NCBI GenBank assembly: GCA_012295275.1
Contig: CM022669.1
Coordinates: 4,666,777 to 4,730,776, forward strand
DNA: 64,000 bases
Reading direction: 5' to 3'
Source of the DNA: Chrysomallon squamiferum
Lineage: Eukaryota > Mollusca > Gastropoda > Neomphalida > Peltospiridae
In this document: positions 29,901 through 43,707 of the stretch, in pieces
How positions within the stretch are numbered: the first letter of the stretch is position 1
Layout of the letters: every line of letters begins with the position of its first letter
Position numbers and translations under genes: made by a program
The notes under the pieces: model-generated
Seen by the model: only the letters and a program-made list of their open reading frames with translations
What the model was told of the DNA's origin: nothing
Databases searched by the model: none

Positions 29901-32900
29901 AACTACTACTATCACTACTATTCTACTATCACATTTTTTTATTTTTTAATTTGATCACTGACTATAATTCTCATTTCAACTGTGTTCTCATTGACTCTAT
30001 AATTCTCATTTCAGCTGTGTTCTCAGTGACTCTATATTTCTCATTTCAACTGTTTTCTCAGTGACTCTATAATTCTCATTTCATCTGTGTTCTCAGTGAC
30101 TCTATAATTCTCATTTCACCTGTGTTCTCAGTTGACTATAATTCTCATTTCAGCTGTGTTCTCAATGACTCTATAATTCTCATTTCAGCTGTGTTCTCAG
30201 TGACTCTATAATTCTCATTTTAGCTGTGTTCTCAGTGACTCTATATTTCTCATTTCACCAGTGTTCTCAGTGACTCTATAATTCTCATTTCAGCTGTTCT
30301 CAGTGACTCTATAATTCTCATTTCAGCTGTGTTCTCAGTGACTATAATTCTCATTTCAGCTGTGTTCTCAGTGACTATAATTCTCATTTCAGCTGTGTTC
30401 TCAGTGACTATAATTCTCATTTCAGCTGTGTTCTCAGTGGCCTCACCATCCAGTGGAGGTGAATTTGGTGATAAAGAAATCCAGTTTGTGAAAAAACTTC
30501 CACCCCACAGGGAAGTCATTCACAGTCTTATAAACATCTCAGGTATCACCCTCATAACTTGTAACAGATATACTAAATACTCTTGATAATGATCAAATGT
30601 ATGATTTATGTCTAGAGGTTTTTTTAATTGTGTGTTTTTTTGAAACTTCATGGCACAAAAGTGTTTTGACCATTTTAATAAGTGTATTTTTCAAATCATA
30701 ATTTTATTAATGTAGTCAGACTTTATCTCAGGACTTTAAAAATTAGTTTTTATTTCATCCAACTAGTTCTCACAAAAAAAATAAAATAATAATAAATTAT
30801 TATTATAACACTATAAAATTATGAAATGTATGTTCCTTTAGAAAATATTAAAGAAAACATTTATGTTTCAAAATAAACAATTTTTTTTTTTTTAATTTCC
30901 TGAAACAGAAACAATTCAATCAACCAAAAGTATTTAATGAAATAAAAAATCCCCACCAAAAACAAAACCCCCAGAAACATCTGGACTTAAAATTAAATAT
31001 TAATTAATTAATATATATATATATATATATATCTGCAGATTCGTGCTTTGCAAGTGGATCTATAGATGGGACAATCATCCTGTGGACAACACAGGATCTG
31101 ATTCCTGCAAAATACTTCAACACTGTCACAGAGTACATCGGTGATGCCAAACTCTACCCATACTCCATACAGAACATGTTCTGCGCTCAGGAAGTTAGTG
31201 CCATTTAATAACAATAAAATATTTTAAAAAATATATTTAATTTCAAATTCAGCATTGTTAATACCCTGCTTCCATTTGATCCAGCGATGCCTGTAAAATT
31301 AAATAGGCAGAAACAATGTATAAGAGTGTTTTACATCCAAAATTATTAGTCAAATTAATTTTCCTTTCTTTTATTTTTTTTTAATTATCTTTTTAAACTG
31401 AAGAATATAATTTTTTTTTTTTTTTTTCATAAAACACCATCCTAAGACAGTTTTAAAGCAGATATTAAATTTATCTAAAACTTTATGAAATTCTTAACAT
31501 TAACATTATATATAAATTTTTTACATAAAAGTATAATTAAGACAAACAAATAAAAAAGGTAAACCATATTAACATTTGTATTAAATAAGATATATATAAG
31601 ATACAAAAAGTAAATAAAATTTCTTATCCTCAAAATCTTTTATTCTTTTAGTTTAAACTATTATTTAAACATAAATATTAAATAGTTATATCCAGTGTTA
31701 TGAAAAGAAATTTGTGGATGTTGAATACATTTTCTAATTTCATGTTATAATTTTGAGGGAGTTAATCATGTTTATTAATTTATTATTATTGTTATTATTA
31801 TTACTATTATTTAAATTATTCAGTTTTGTTTTGTGACAGTTTCTAGTTTTTTGGGGTTTTTTTTCAATATCATTTTTTTATACATACTAAACTTTATTTT
31901 TAGCAAAGATAAGCCTCCAACAACAATTGTAACTTGACCTGAATTTATTTTAAACATTTTTTAAATTTTTTCTTTCAACTTTTTTCTAACAGTATTATAG
32001 ATGAAAATAAAATGTTTAATTTTCTTTCAGAAATACTTGTTTGCTACAATTGGATCAGGTTTCTGTGTGTTTGATGTGTCAGAGGGTAAGGAACGGCTTC
32101 TCATCAAAAAGTTTGCAGCTCATTATTCAAAGATATTACACATCGGCTTTGCATGTGATGGGTTAGTAATTGCATTTAAAAAAAAAAAAAAAACCTCAAA
32201 ACCATTAGGGATATCTACTTATACAAACATTTACTTTAAGTAGACATTAAAAAAAAAAAAATGATGCCTTATAAATATATTCAGCTATTACGAAATTATT
32301 TGTGACATTTAGATGAGTAGATGTAAGATTTAAGTGGTTTTATGATTGATAGTTTCATTGCATTGCATATAAACACAGGTATAGATAAACATAAGTGTCT
32401 ATTTTGTGTTTAAATGCATTTTTGATATGAATACATGAATATTACTGATTTAGAGTATTTCTCTGCCTTTCTTAGTAAGAAAAATACAAAACAATTGATA
32501 TGTAATAGATTATATCTCTCTCTATTTCTCTTTCTCTCTGTGTATCTCCCACCCTCCCTCTATTTGTCCATCTCTCTGTATCTCTCTCTCTCTCACACAC
32601 ATATAACAAAAAGTGTTATAATTTCATTCAGGACCTATCTGGTGACTTGTTCAGAAGATGGCGCTATTCGACTGTGGGGCAGAATACCAAGCAATGATGA
32701 CTACAGTGAGTTTGACAAAGATATCTGCACTTTGGGACCAATGGAACGATTTACAGGCCTACGGTATCTGACTTTAATTTATTTTGTTTTGTTTTGTTTT
32801 GTTGTTTTTCTTTGTTTTATTTTATAACTGTATGTGTTTTAACCGGAATATATATTTAAAAATGATAATTAATTAAATTGTTTTGAATGAATTTATTTAT

Positions 32901-33536
32901 TTATTTATTTATTTATTTATTTTATTAATGTTATACTTTTATTTATTTATTTATTTATTTATTTTATTAATGTTATATTTTTATTTATTTATTTATTTCA
33001 TTTTTTATTTTGTTATTCATGCAGTTTTTAAAAGTTCAGTATTTGTAATACTGAAAACAAATGCGTACCCTTAAATAAATAAATGTTAGATTTCTTTGTT
33101 TTGTTTCAGAGCAGATCAGTTGAAGCAGTGTTGCCATGGTACCAATCTGCTTGAACCAGTTCTTCTAGGGGAGTGTGTAGCTCACGCTGGGTCTGTGCAG
33201 GTAAAAACTGTTAATAACACACTAATGAGGTCTGAGGATTTAATATATCATTTAAAAAAATAAAAGTAACTGTAGTTCCTTTTTTGAAAATGTATATATC
33301 CATGTATACATGTACAGATCAGTATGTTGTCCATTTCATGTATACATATGAGAGTTTTGAGTTTTGTTTTATTTTGACAGATGTTCCTAGATTTTGATCA
33401 TGAAGGTTTGGTGTCATGCAGTGGGGACAGACTTGTTATTGTTTGGAAGGTGAGTTTTAGACACTGTTACTGTTTTATTTGTACAAATTTTGATGTTTAA
33501 TTCATCTTTGATTTAACTGAAAAGAAATACATGTTT

Positions 33537-33567
<31 letters not shown>

Positions 33568-33828
33568 CTGTTTTAAGTTATTGTTTATTTTATATTAAAA
33601 GGAACATACAACTAATATAATTTTGTATTTAATAAGATTAGTTTGGAAATAAAATAAATTGTTATTAACAATTTAGATGAACTTCCATAGAAATTTTTAT
33701 TTTATTATTATTATTTTCCATTATTATTAGTATTATTATTAAATAACTTTCAGAATGCAGAAATGCAAAAGATTCAAAGAAACCATAAAGTTCAAGAAAT
33801 TCTGTTCTCCTTTGGAGGAATGGTTTGA
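26644..33828 (+). CDS. WDR41: WD repeat-containing protein 41
   Basis: WD40 propeller subunit that joins C9orf72 and SMCR8 in the complex acting on lysosomes and autophagy (family knowledge). Coding exons: 26644-26706, 27282-27397, 27906-27954, 28278-28406, 28729-28791, 29159-29276, 29694-29756, 30426-30542, 31039-31193, 32031-32161, 32632-32763, 33110-33200, 33381-33449 and 33754-33828. All phases join without a stop, giving 456 residues; human WDR41 is 459 as I recall. The N-terminus MSVLQRLWGSAPKEKEQP, then NPYTEILVLQEHTDIVRLLL and the AGDD and WDI strand ends, follow vertebrate WDR41. Later WD signatures include DKQIRIWDI, SGGENLSLW, GSIDGTIILW, CSEDGAIRLWG and SGDRLVIVWK. The intron before exon 8 carries an unusual minisatellite that repeats the splice acceptor. 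Confidence 0.95.
29968..30440 (+). repeat. Minisatellite of 33-35 bp repeating a splice acceptor and exon start
   Basis: About 13 tandem units, each containing ATAATTCTCATTTCAG followed by CTGTGTTCTCAGTG. The last unit contains the true 3' splice site of WDR41 exon 8 (acceptor ends at 30425). Most units are about 35 bp. The last three full units before the exon are 33 bp, so they keep the reading frame of the exon. The array thus forms a ladder of near-identical acceptors upstream of the real one. Confidence 0.9.
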
Positions 33829-34054
33829 CAACAACAGACGTTTTTTAAAAACAGAATATGAAGGACTACTTAAATTAAATAATTTTATTATATAGCAATG
33901 TAAATTATTGTTAAAATATTTTGTTTTAAAAAGTTTTTGGGATTATTTGTTATTTATTTTTACTTGTTTCAGTTTGTTATCAATTAGATGTAAAATTATC
34001 TGTATTAAGTATTTGTTGTATAGTTAAAATTTTTAAAGATATTTCTTTTGGGTA

Positions 34055-34060
34055 AATAAA
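34055..34060 (+). terminator. Polyadenylation signal of WDR41
   Basis: AATAAA about 230 bases after the stop codon, directly followed by ATAAAT. It is the first well-placed signal. Confidence 0.5.
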
Positions 34061-35584
34061 ATAAATATTATAGTTCATCTTAAAAAGTTATTCAAACCAT
34101 TCTGCTTCTATTAACCCATTAAGTTTTAATGATTTCATCTTTGTAATTTTTTTTTTTCAACCATTTCTTAAATTCATCAAGTCATCTTTGTTATTTAATT
34201 ACTAAAAACAGAGACATTAAATTATTTAGTCATTAACATTATTGTTTTATCTGTTGCATCAGTTAATCAGTTCATTTGTTTAGAAAATCACTGATTCATT
34301 AATAATTTATCTCATTTCCAAAAGTAAATTCAGTCGTTTGATTCATCCGTTCATTCCTTAATTCTTATTAATGGTTTGTTCATATTCACCATTATTAACC
34401 ATTCACTGCTGCTTTCTTGTTGTAACTAATTGTGATTGGTTCATGTTTGCCTTTCATTCTCATCACTGATTGGTTCATTCTTTTCATTACCTACTGTTTG
34501 GTTTAACATCTTGCCAAATTAGTGTATTAACATTCCAGACACTAAAAATATTGGTATTATTTTTGCATGACATTAAAAACAATAATGTAATTAGGTATGT
34601 TGTCATTATCGTAGAAAAAAATACTTTTTTCTCATTATGTTTTTGTTTTTTTGCAGTTAACTTTTACTATTCAGTATTTTCATTCACTTTTTTATCAGAA
34701 TTAACTGTTATATTTTCTTACATTTAACTAGTCACATACATTATACACTACCCACAATGAAGTTCATTCTCATTTACAAAATTATTCAGTATGAAAAATG
34801 TTTATATTTTAATACAGTTATATTAATTAATGGTTTTAATAATTGATTATGAATAATTGTGAAAAATTAATGAATAAAATGAGAGAACATTAAAAAAGTT
34901 ATTATTACAAATTTGTTATTTTTATTATTTCTGTTTAAATAGCACACACACAGTTAAAATAAATTTATTTGCTCGGTTCAAAATTATTGGTAATTCAATG
35001 TGGTACTTAATGAAGTTTAATATCCCCAAAATTTAAATTATTTTTCAAAGAGAACTGTATAATTTGGTCAGTATGATCAACATATATTCATGAATATCAA
35101 ATAGAAATGATCTTATCTGGGATGTTTGAAATTAGAAGAATTAAAAAAATTACACATTACAATGGTTGAAAAATCATGATTTTTTTTTCAATTTTTTTCA
35201 TTAAAAAACATAACACAAGCTTTTAAAAATCAACAATTTTAATTTTCACTGCATTTCAATAATATAATATCTCATAATGAAAAGTATATCAAAATATCAA
35301 AATATATAATTATTCAATAACTTGTTTAATGAATTAGTTACATATTGAATTACAATAGGAATAATATACAATGTAAAAATATTTGTGTAATTAGGTTTAT
35401 AATTTTATAAATACTGAAAATTAAAATTTCATTTGCCATCTCCACTTGATCATAGTAAAAATTAAAAAAAGTGATGATTAAAATTGTCTGACAGCATGAC
35501 ACACTCTGAAGTGGTCAGTCTTTCAAAAGTACAATTGCTTAGAATGTATGAAAGTAATGTTATGTTACTGTATATCACTTAAAG

Positions 35585-35770
35585 CAGTGGTTCTTAACCG
35601 TTTATTATTTTTTCATTATCCCATTTCAAATAAAGTTAATTTAATAGGTTGAAGTACAAGTCAGTTATGTAGAATAGCTGTTAGTTTTTACACATTATAA
35701 ATATACAGCTTTTAGTTGTGTGCTGTATTTTCACACTGTTGTAAATTGGGAACTAGGTTGAGAATCACTG
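35585..35770. mobile_element. hAT-like MITE, 186 bp
   Basis: The left end reads CAGTGGTTCTTAACC and the right end, reversed, reads CAGTGATTCTCAACC, matching at 13 of 15 positions. CAGNGGTTCTCAACC is the well-known terminal repeat type of hAT/Charlie-class DNA transposons. The interior is too short to encode a transposase, so the element is non-autonomous. Flanking octamers (acttaaag and atgtaaat) agree at only 5 of 8 positions, so the target-site duplication has decayed or is absent. Confidence 0.75.
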
Positions 35771-36190
35771 ATGTAAATGAAATTTAAATAATCAATTAAA
35801 TGAATATAAAGTTAATATTAACCCATTTGATCGAAAACTGCTTTTCAGTTTTAGAATTTGTTTCCAGAATAAAATAAGAAAACAAGTATTGGACAACATT
35901 TTGTGAAATAAATTTCTAGCTAGAAAAACACATACACAAACAAAAAAAAAATAATAAAAAAAACTAATTGTTTAGAAAACAAACATTGTAAAATAAGTAA
36001 TTATTTGCATAATTATAAATAAAAATCAATATAAAACTGTAAATAATGTTTAAATCACCAGTGATTTTTGAGTATATATATATTGTAAGTGGTTAAGGTT
36101 TATAAAACAAATTGTTAGAATTGTTATAAAATACTAATTATTTGCACCAAATGTAATGAAAATTTGAAATAATGAAAGTAAATAATGCTG

Positions 36191-39100
36191 TTAGTAATGG
36201 AATTCTTTAGGACAAAAGCCAGGTCCATCCACAGGTTCTGCAGGAATTCCTCTCCTGTAAAGAGTTACATACATTTGATTTTAAAATAAAATAAAAACAG
36301 TGTTAGATTTATTTTATTTAAGAAGTGTAGAAAATAAACTAACCTATCTGCATGTAAATCTCAATATTACAAAGAAGCAATAATTATGTAAATGCAAAAT
36401 TTTCTAACTACAATTTCAATAATATATATATATTTATATCTTCCTAGGTGAAAAATATATTACCCATTTTGAAGATGTTTATTATTATTATTATTATTCT
36501 TAATTTTAATGATTTTGCTGCTTCAGTGTTTTAGCTTTTTTCTGATGCTGTTATTTTTATTACTCTTACTGTTGCTGTTTTAAATAATAATAATAATTAT
36601 TATTATGATTATTATTATTTTTATTTTTTTTTTTTTTTTTGTCTTTTTACAATTATTAGCCTAATTTATAATAAAAAATAACAAAAATATTAAAATGGTT
36701 AATACAAAAAGGTGTTTAGAGTTATCTGCTCCTACCTGACCATTCTGCACCTGTGTTCATGTAACCTAGGTGCGGCTTTGTCTGAATCATTTACAGACTC
36801 TGCACTCCATAATCTTTCTCCTACAGCTGATGCCCTAGGCCTGTTTTTGTTTCAGAATAAAAAATGAATAAAAACAATATCACAGAATCTATATATATAT
36901 AAAAAAAAAATAATAATAATATTCAGTGTGGTAGTGTTTTCAGATGTCAAACATGAGTTATTGTTTTAAGGATGCCCATTCTTCCTGATAATAAAGTAAA
37001 CTGATTTACAGAGGTGGCTATTTTTATTTATTGTTGTTTTGTACCTTCATTTATGAACTAATATAATTTACATACATGATAAAACTAGAAATATGTAACT
37101 AATTATTTATTAATTCTGTTCACATATAAAGTTGTTTAAAAAAAAAGAAAATAGACCTGCTTCATTCAAAAAATATTTACCAAAGTCGAGACAGCAGGTT
37201 TGTGCCATCAACGTACTCTCCCCACATTGCTGTTTCACCACCTACAACTAGGTGTTTCTGTTCTGCAGAACCTTAAAACAGAATAAATAAATAAAAAATA
37301 AATAAATAAATAAATAAATGAATAAATAAATAAATGAATGAATGAATAAATCAACAAAAATAAATAAGCAAATAAACAAACAAATAAATAAATAAATAAG
37401 AAAAGAAAGAACTATGCATCAAATAACAATCTCTGGATTACAACTATTAATTCTTCAGTTATAAATTATGACACATAATCAAAATTTTACATGAATATGC
37501 AATGGAACAAAGAGTATGCAAGACTTTATACTGGATTCTTAATTAAAGTAACAACCTTCAGACTAAAACAAAAAAAATAAAAGTATTTAAATTTATTTTA
37601 TTATTATTATTTTTAAAACCAATATGGCTGAGATGCTGATGATGAATTTTGCAGACAAACCTGTAAAATTGGTTGGATCACAGTTGTAGTATTTAGGCCA
37701 GTCATTACCATAAGATATGTAGTTAAGGTACCAGCAAGAAGCCAGCAGAGTTTTGTAGCCAAGCTTTGTCACTTTAGCCATCTCTTTTTGCCAATAACCT
37801 TTCCACACCTCAACCACAGTGTCTGATTTAACCTGAACATGTATTTAAAAAATATATAATATAAAAAATAATTAACTTAAGTTGTTTTGAAATTGTTTAT
37901 TTATTTATTTATTTATTAGTTAACTATTCTCAATACTAACTTAAAAAAGCTGAAATTAATTTATTGCTAAAAGAATATATTTAAAAAATTGTATTATTGT
38001 TGTTGTTGTTGTTGTTGTTTAGGGTAAAAGTATTCTCTTTTCAAAACAAAGCACTTACAGTTGCTCCATTGTCAATAACTTCTTGCCATATTATATAGCC
38101 CTTGTTAAAACTGCTAACAATGTTAAGTAGGCTAAAAAATAAATAATAATTAATATTAATAATAATAATAGTAAAAAAAAACAGTAATAATAATACTTTT
38201 TTTGAAAGCATTAATGCAGATATATATTTATGCATACCAGCAGATCATTATAATACCTAAGTTTGTTTTATTATTTACTGCACATCGTTAAACTTAAACA
38301 TTTATATTAAGTTGATAAATTACCTAATGATGAAAAAAATCTTCAATCAAACAAGTACAATGTTTTTTTAGAATTTCTAATGCTGTAACTGGATTCCACC
38401 TTTATTTACAGTAAAAGTTTTTTTGTTTTTGAATTTATCCCCATTCTTTTTCATGTCCATTTTGAAATGTTTTCAGAAAGGATTCTGCAGTATTTGGACA
38501 AAATATATATAATTACTTTTGCATGTAGTACTCCTCAAGCTTAACATAATTGGCCCAGTGTTTTTTGTCCATAAATTCTGATATACTAGGGTTGCTTCTC
38601 CTAGACACACATGGAAGAAAAAAACATTATTATATTTGTTTTTAATATTTAATAAATTAATAGATAAATAAATAAATAAATAAATAAATATTTTATAAAT
38701 TTAAAATGTTTAAAAATTACTCATTTGAATAATACATTTTTAAAATAAAATAAATCAAATTATTAAAACTAAAACCACCAAAACAAAAAACACATTTTTA
38801 AAAAAAAAAAAAAAAAAACACAACCAAATAAATAAATCATTTATATAAAGACAAATAATTAATATACATTATATTTCATTTTCTCCCTATATTACTGTAA
38901 AGGCTACAAATAACATTAATGTAAAATCACACAAGCTGACTCCAGTCTCCTCTGACAAATAACAGCTCAGATGGACATCTGGATGGACATCATTGGTTCT
39001 CTGCGAGAGTCTAAATTGCTTTTGGACTTAATCTTTGCCAAACATTCCAGCTACTATACTCATTTAACAATACTTATGGCTTTACATTCCTTTACAATGT

Positions 39101-42100
39101 TCATTTTTTAGTTTGTGATGTCCATCCAAATATCCATATGAGCTGTTCTCCACTAGAGGGATACCCAGGCTGCTACATACCAGCAGTCAAATCTAACCTC
39201 ATCGCCACCCAGATGGACATAATGATCTGGAAAGACTGAGGCTAGTTCTTTAAACAGCCCATCAAGAAAGGTGTATGTTGTGTTGGGCACTGGGTTGATC
39301 GGACCGTACTGACCATCAGGCTTTCCCTGCTTGTAACAAGGGGTCAGCAGACCACGCTGACCAGGACCCCAAGACTGCGTGTGACCTAGAAGAACAGATA
39401 AAAAATATATATTAATTAAAAAAAGGAAGTGTGACAAATCTTATAAAAAGATACTTACAGTTTAATTATTATTGATATAAACAGACTGTCAGTATTTATA
39501 TAAAAACAGATAACTGTTTCGTAACATTAAAAGAATGTATATATATAAAAAAAAAATGTAATCACTAAAATAACAGGAATAAAATATAAAATAATGATTA
39601 AAAAAAACAAACAAAACCATTCTTCAAGACTATCAATAATATTTACGAACCTGGGGAATCAAATTCTGGAACGACACGAATTCCACGTAACCGAGCAAAT
39701 TCTATAATTTTCTGAACGTCTGAAGGTGTGTACACGTGAGTAACTGGATCAAACGCACCCTACAAGTCACATAATTTACCTTTTAAACTTTTAAATTTTA
39801 CTTGAAATAAATATACAGTCTACTGCAAATTAAATAAATGCCATTTTTTATTACTTACAACTTATCAAAAGCCCTATTATGTATTTTCTTGTTTATGGAG
39901 AGGGATGTATAAACAATAGATTATTGCTAATAAGAGTAGCCCATGTACTGGCAGTAAAAATTATAAATTATAAATAAATAAATAAACAAATAAATAAACA
40001 AATAAAAGAAATAAGATAAAGAAATAAAAAAGAAATAAATAAAAAATTTCAAAATTAAAATTCACTACTATCATTACTATTATTATTGTGCTAAAGTGAC
40101 ATTCAATATTTATTAATAAATTGGTCAAAATACCAGAAAATTAGAAAGTAATAGTGTTTACCTTTTCACTTAGTGAAGGAAAGGCTGGACTCTGGTAAGG
40201 AAAACTTGTATCATCAACGATGTGCCAGTGGAAAACGTTATATTTGTTCTGAGCCATTACTTCCTGGCAGAAAAAGAAACAATAGTCTTATAAAACAGTC
40301 CATTTATGTAACATAATATAATTCCTTCCCATTCACTTAATATCGTTTATTTTAATTTAGTTATAGCATCTAAGACATCCGACCCTATCAAATTATGAAT
40401 CAAATCAGATGCTGTATCCTGTCACATGGAATATTTTAATATTTACTATAACAATAGTAAGTGATTTAATGTTTAAAGCAGGTTGTTTATAAATTATATT
40501 TCTTTAACTTTTTAAAAACCGTTACTGAAGATGTAAATTACTTAAAACTACTGATTGGTTGTTATTTTTAGAAATAATTCAAAAGTTTGGTTTAAAGGAT
40601 AAACTTACGATGTTGTCGAGAAGAATGTTGACAGACACAAAATGGCGCGATGTGTCAACAAGAAGACCTCTGTGTGCAAATCTAGGAAAGTCGACAATAT
40701 GTGTTTCCTTGACAACAAACTGAAATAACAGTGTGAAAATGTTAAAAATAAATCTGTAAATAAACTGAAAGGCCTAGTTTTAACTTTTACTGGAAAGCTT
40801 TATTTTAAAAATAGACATAATATATTATTTAAAAAAAAAAAATATAAATATATATATGTTTAATCAGTAATTTTTTAAAGACATGAAATTTGTAAGGAAG
40901 AAAGAATTAAATTTAAATATAATTATCACAAGACTGTAAAACCATTTTGACATAGATAGTTTGAATATTTATAAAGACAAAATAAATCAGAAAATCAGCT
41001 CTAATTTTTGTGTTACTGACCTATTTCCCATTCCAGTCATAACTCTATAACAAGATGTTCACACATTAGTTTTATGCTTTTCTATTATGTAACAGTTTCA
41101 AAAAAAATGTTCTTTTTTAAACACCAAAATAATTGTTAGAAAGTTTGAAATCATGAAACTGCCCAGTGGATTTTATCAGGTTTTTTTATATAAAGCTTTT
41201 ATATTTCATTATATAGCCAATATATACTGACACCAAGTAATTGTCAACATTACATAAATGTTGTTAAAAAAATTTCATTTATTCATAGAAAGGGAGTCAA
41301 TTCCAACCTCTCCTGTTGACTGTTGAAACACAAGCTGACTAAATGTTTCCAGTCCACGCAAATGCTCCCCAGATTTCATTTGCTACAAGCACTGCTCCTT
41401 TTGGTGTGATATCTATGACATCTACATAAAAAAAATAAAATAAATAAAAAATAAAAAATAAATTTAAAAACACAATGTTTTGATAAAGAAACAACAAAAA
41501 ATACAACCTTAATTGATGTATGTTTAATTATACATGATTCATTATCTACCTGTTTAATTTTCAATATATATATGTATGTGTGTGTGTATATATATATATA
41601 TATGTATGTGAAATGTGTAAGTGTATATCTTAACTACTGGAATGAAAATTTCAGAGTTTATATATGTTTGTTGTGTTTTTATGGACAAATGTATGAATGC
41701 ATGTCACTGCAGGTGCTTGTATATGCAATGTGTTTAACTGTTCGTTTTTTCATTATTATTACTACTACTGTTATTATTGTTGTTGTTGTTTTTGTTCTTG
41801 TCCTTGTTTTGTATGTCTGTATAAGTAAGTAAATGATATAAAACACTTTGATAATTATTTTACAATATTAATTAATAAGTTTAAAATATTTCTCATTGAT
41901 AATGGTTCTGTGACCTCAAGTTCTGTATCTATCTATCTGTCTATCATAAACTACAAACTTTGCTAAATTCATTATCTTTTTTATGTCAGATAAACTACTT
42001 TATTATCTTTAACACTAACCTGGTGATACCATTACACTCTAACGTCTGCATATTTAAATAGGATCATGTATTGTTTATAATTTATATGCATGCATTTTTT

Positions 42101-42687
42101 ATGTATGTGCGTGTATGTTTGTGTATGTATGTATGTATGTATGTATGTATGTATGTATGTATGTATGTATGTATGTATGTATGTATGTATGTATGTATGT
42201 ATATAAAAGAGTAGCACAATAAGCACCATGTTTATAAATTTTAAAGTTGTGAAGAATAGTTTAAAGCCAAGTGTGCGAAGTATTTTTACATACATGATTC
42301 ATTTGAACTTAGTTTCGGATATGCTCCATCACATGGCACGGAAACAGAAACATCAAGACTAGAAATCAACTGATCAGTAAATTTCAACTGATGCCTTGGT
42401 TTGAAGTAAAGTTTTCTATTTTTTGGTCTTGGCCCGAAAGTCAAATCAAGATAGCGTACGAACGCCGCCTCCAAAATGTCACAGCTCTTATCAATAATAT
42501 TAAACCGGAAAATTTCGATATCGATTCCCACCAACGTCGCTGTCTGACGCATGCTTTGCGGTGCAGGCCATGGTTCACCCTGTGTTATTTCCACATTATT
42601 TTGAAAACTAAATCCTTCACTGCAAGTAAAAAAGAAAAAAAGCACTAATACATGAACGGTAAAACGAAACAAAATCTTTGCCACCAT
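36191..42687 (-). CDS. HEXA/HEXB: Beta-hexosaminidase (HEXA/HEXB type), one exon frameshifted
   Basis: Lysosomal glycoside hydrolase family 20 enzyme that removes terminal N-acetylhexosamines from gangliosides and glycans. Exons in coding order: 42687-42294, 41421-41308, 40719-40609, 40263-40162, 39759-39651, 39385-39181, 38600-38517, 38131-38059, 37832-37661, 37271-37181, 36840-36736 and 36254-36191. The intended protein is about 540 residues, as in the family. It has a signal peptide ([20 protein letters not shown]), then [45 protein letters not shown] and the catalytic Asp-Glu in [12 protein letters not shown] (about residues 338-339), then [12 protein letters not shown] and an ERLWS motif. 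Exon 2 is 114 nt where phase demands 113. One extra base near 41360-41362, between IWGA and LRGLETF, causes a stop 8 codons later. This may be an assembly error, an allele or a lesion. The gene is divergent from the collagen/EGF gene. Confidence 0.93.
37273..37400. repeat. (AAAT)n microsatellite in a hexosaminidase intron
   Basis: Interrupted AAATAAAT and GAATGAAT units directly upstream (in coding sense) of the exon at 37181-37271. Confidence 0.85.
38961..39147. mobile_element. Inverted-repeat element (MITE-like) in a hexosaminidase intron
   Basis: A left arm at 38961-38992 (AACAGCTCAGATGGACATCT and onward) is the diverged reverse complement of the right arm at 39116-39147 (ending CCATATGAGCTGTT). 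The arms are about 32 bp and the spacer 123 bp, without coding capacity. It sits 34 bp from the exon that encodes the catalytic Asp-Glu pair. The family is unknown to me and no target-site duplication was identified. Confidence 0.6.
42105..42202. repeat. (ATGT)n microsatellite
   Basis: Nearly perfect ATGT tetranucleotide run of about 85-95 bases in the first intron of the hexosaminidase gene. Confidence 0.95.
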
Positions 42688-42704
42688 TTTGACTTCCTAG
42701 TGAA

Positions 42705-42744
42705 TCACGTGATTATTATCACGTTACCTAAACTGTCACGTGAT
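42705..42744. promoter_or_regulatory. Two CACGTG (CLEAR/E-box) sites next to the hexosaminidase start
   Basis: TCACGTGA at 42705-42712 and GTCACGTGAT at 42735-42744 lie 18-57 bp upstream of the hexosaminidase start codon. GTCACGTGAC is the CLEAR element bound by TFEB/MITF-type factors in lysosomal gene promoters (family knowledge). Depending on the unmapped transcription start they are promoter or 5' UTR sequence. Confidence 0.55.
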
Positions 42745-43115
42745 AGCAACTTTTAATGGTCGATGATATTCGGATTTTTTATTTCAGTAAAATTATGTGT
42801 GGTACTATTGTTTTTGTGCTTTATCTTCAAGTTACATTAATATTTATTAATTTAAAATGAAAAATAAAATTTCAGGTTTTAACTAAAACTGTAAATTAAT
42901 GAATAACAGACATTACAAAATCAAATATTAAGAGAAAAAAAAAGAGTGTTGAAAGAGAAAATAATGGAACAAAGAAGATAAAAATTGAAAAAAAAAATAA
43001 ATAAATAAATAAATAAATAAAAATAAAATCCATAAAGTAAATAACCAAGCTGTTATTTGTTGTATAGGTAATATTAAACAGCACATAATCTTTACAAGTG
43101 CACGTGCAGCGCAAG

Positions 43116-43125
43116 GTCACGTGAC
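43116..43125. promoter_or_regulatory. Perfect CLEAR palindrome GTCACGTGAC
   Basis: Exact 10-base CLEAR consensus in the divergent region between the hexosaminidase gene and the plus-strand collagen/EGF gene, 72 bp before the donor that ends the latter's likely 5' UTR exon (donor at 43188). It could serve either gene. Confidence 0.55.
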
Positions 43126-43345
43126 GTGTTAATTCACAGACATATTTTCATCAGTTCATGAAAGGCTGTCGAAGAAGGTGGTGTTTTGTAAGTAAAATTA
43201 TTAGAAATAAACTGAGTAGTGAAATAAGAAAAGAATTTAATGAATGAGAAAAACAAAATTATTATAAGTTGATCTGTATTGTTATTATCTCTTTTCATAT
43301 GAACTAATGAAAGAAATATATACTGTATATATTTACTTTTCTTTT

Positions 43346-43380
<35 letters not shown>

Positions 43381-43435
43381 CTTTCTTTCTTCCTCCCCAG
43401 GAGGTGTTCGCCGGGTCTCCAGTCGGGTGTTAATT

Positions 43436-43655
43436 ATGTATTCAACTGTTGTTGGTCTGCTTTTCACTTGTCTGTCCGTCCAGTTGTCTAACGGAGGTAA
43501 TTTGAATCTTTTCGTCGATCTGTTATTTAGCCTCGTATATGTTGTTTAAGTTATTTAATCTTGAAATTTTATTTTGTTGGCTACATCGAACCATTTAGAT
43601 CTTCGCGCGTTATTAAAAATACACTTGTTTGAGAAGATGAGAAGACAGTTTAGAT

Positions 43656-43707
<52 letters not shown>

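Larger units (their letters stand above)
33829..36190. other. Intergenic region between convergent WDR41 and hexosaminidase
   Basis: AT-rich spacer holding the 3' ends of both genes. The only structured element I see is a hAT-like inverted-repeat element at 35585-35770. An 85-codon plus-strand frame near 34470 is AT-rich, hydrophobic and unlike any family I know. Confidence 0.6.
42688..43435. other. Divergent promoter region and 5' UTR exon of the collagen/EGF gene
   Basis: About 750 bases between two divergent start codons. A non-coding first exon of the plus-strand gene probably ends at 43187 (donor gtaagt at 43188-43193). The intron then runs to the acceptor at 43400, preceded by a very long T run that forms its pyrimidine tract. 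Three CACGTG sites lie here. An (AAAT)n run lies at 42997-43026. Confidence 0.55.
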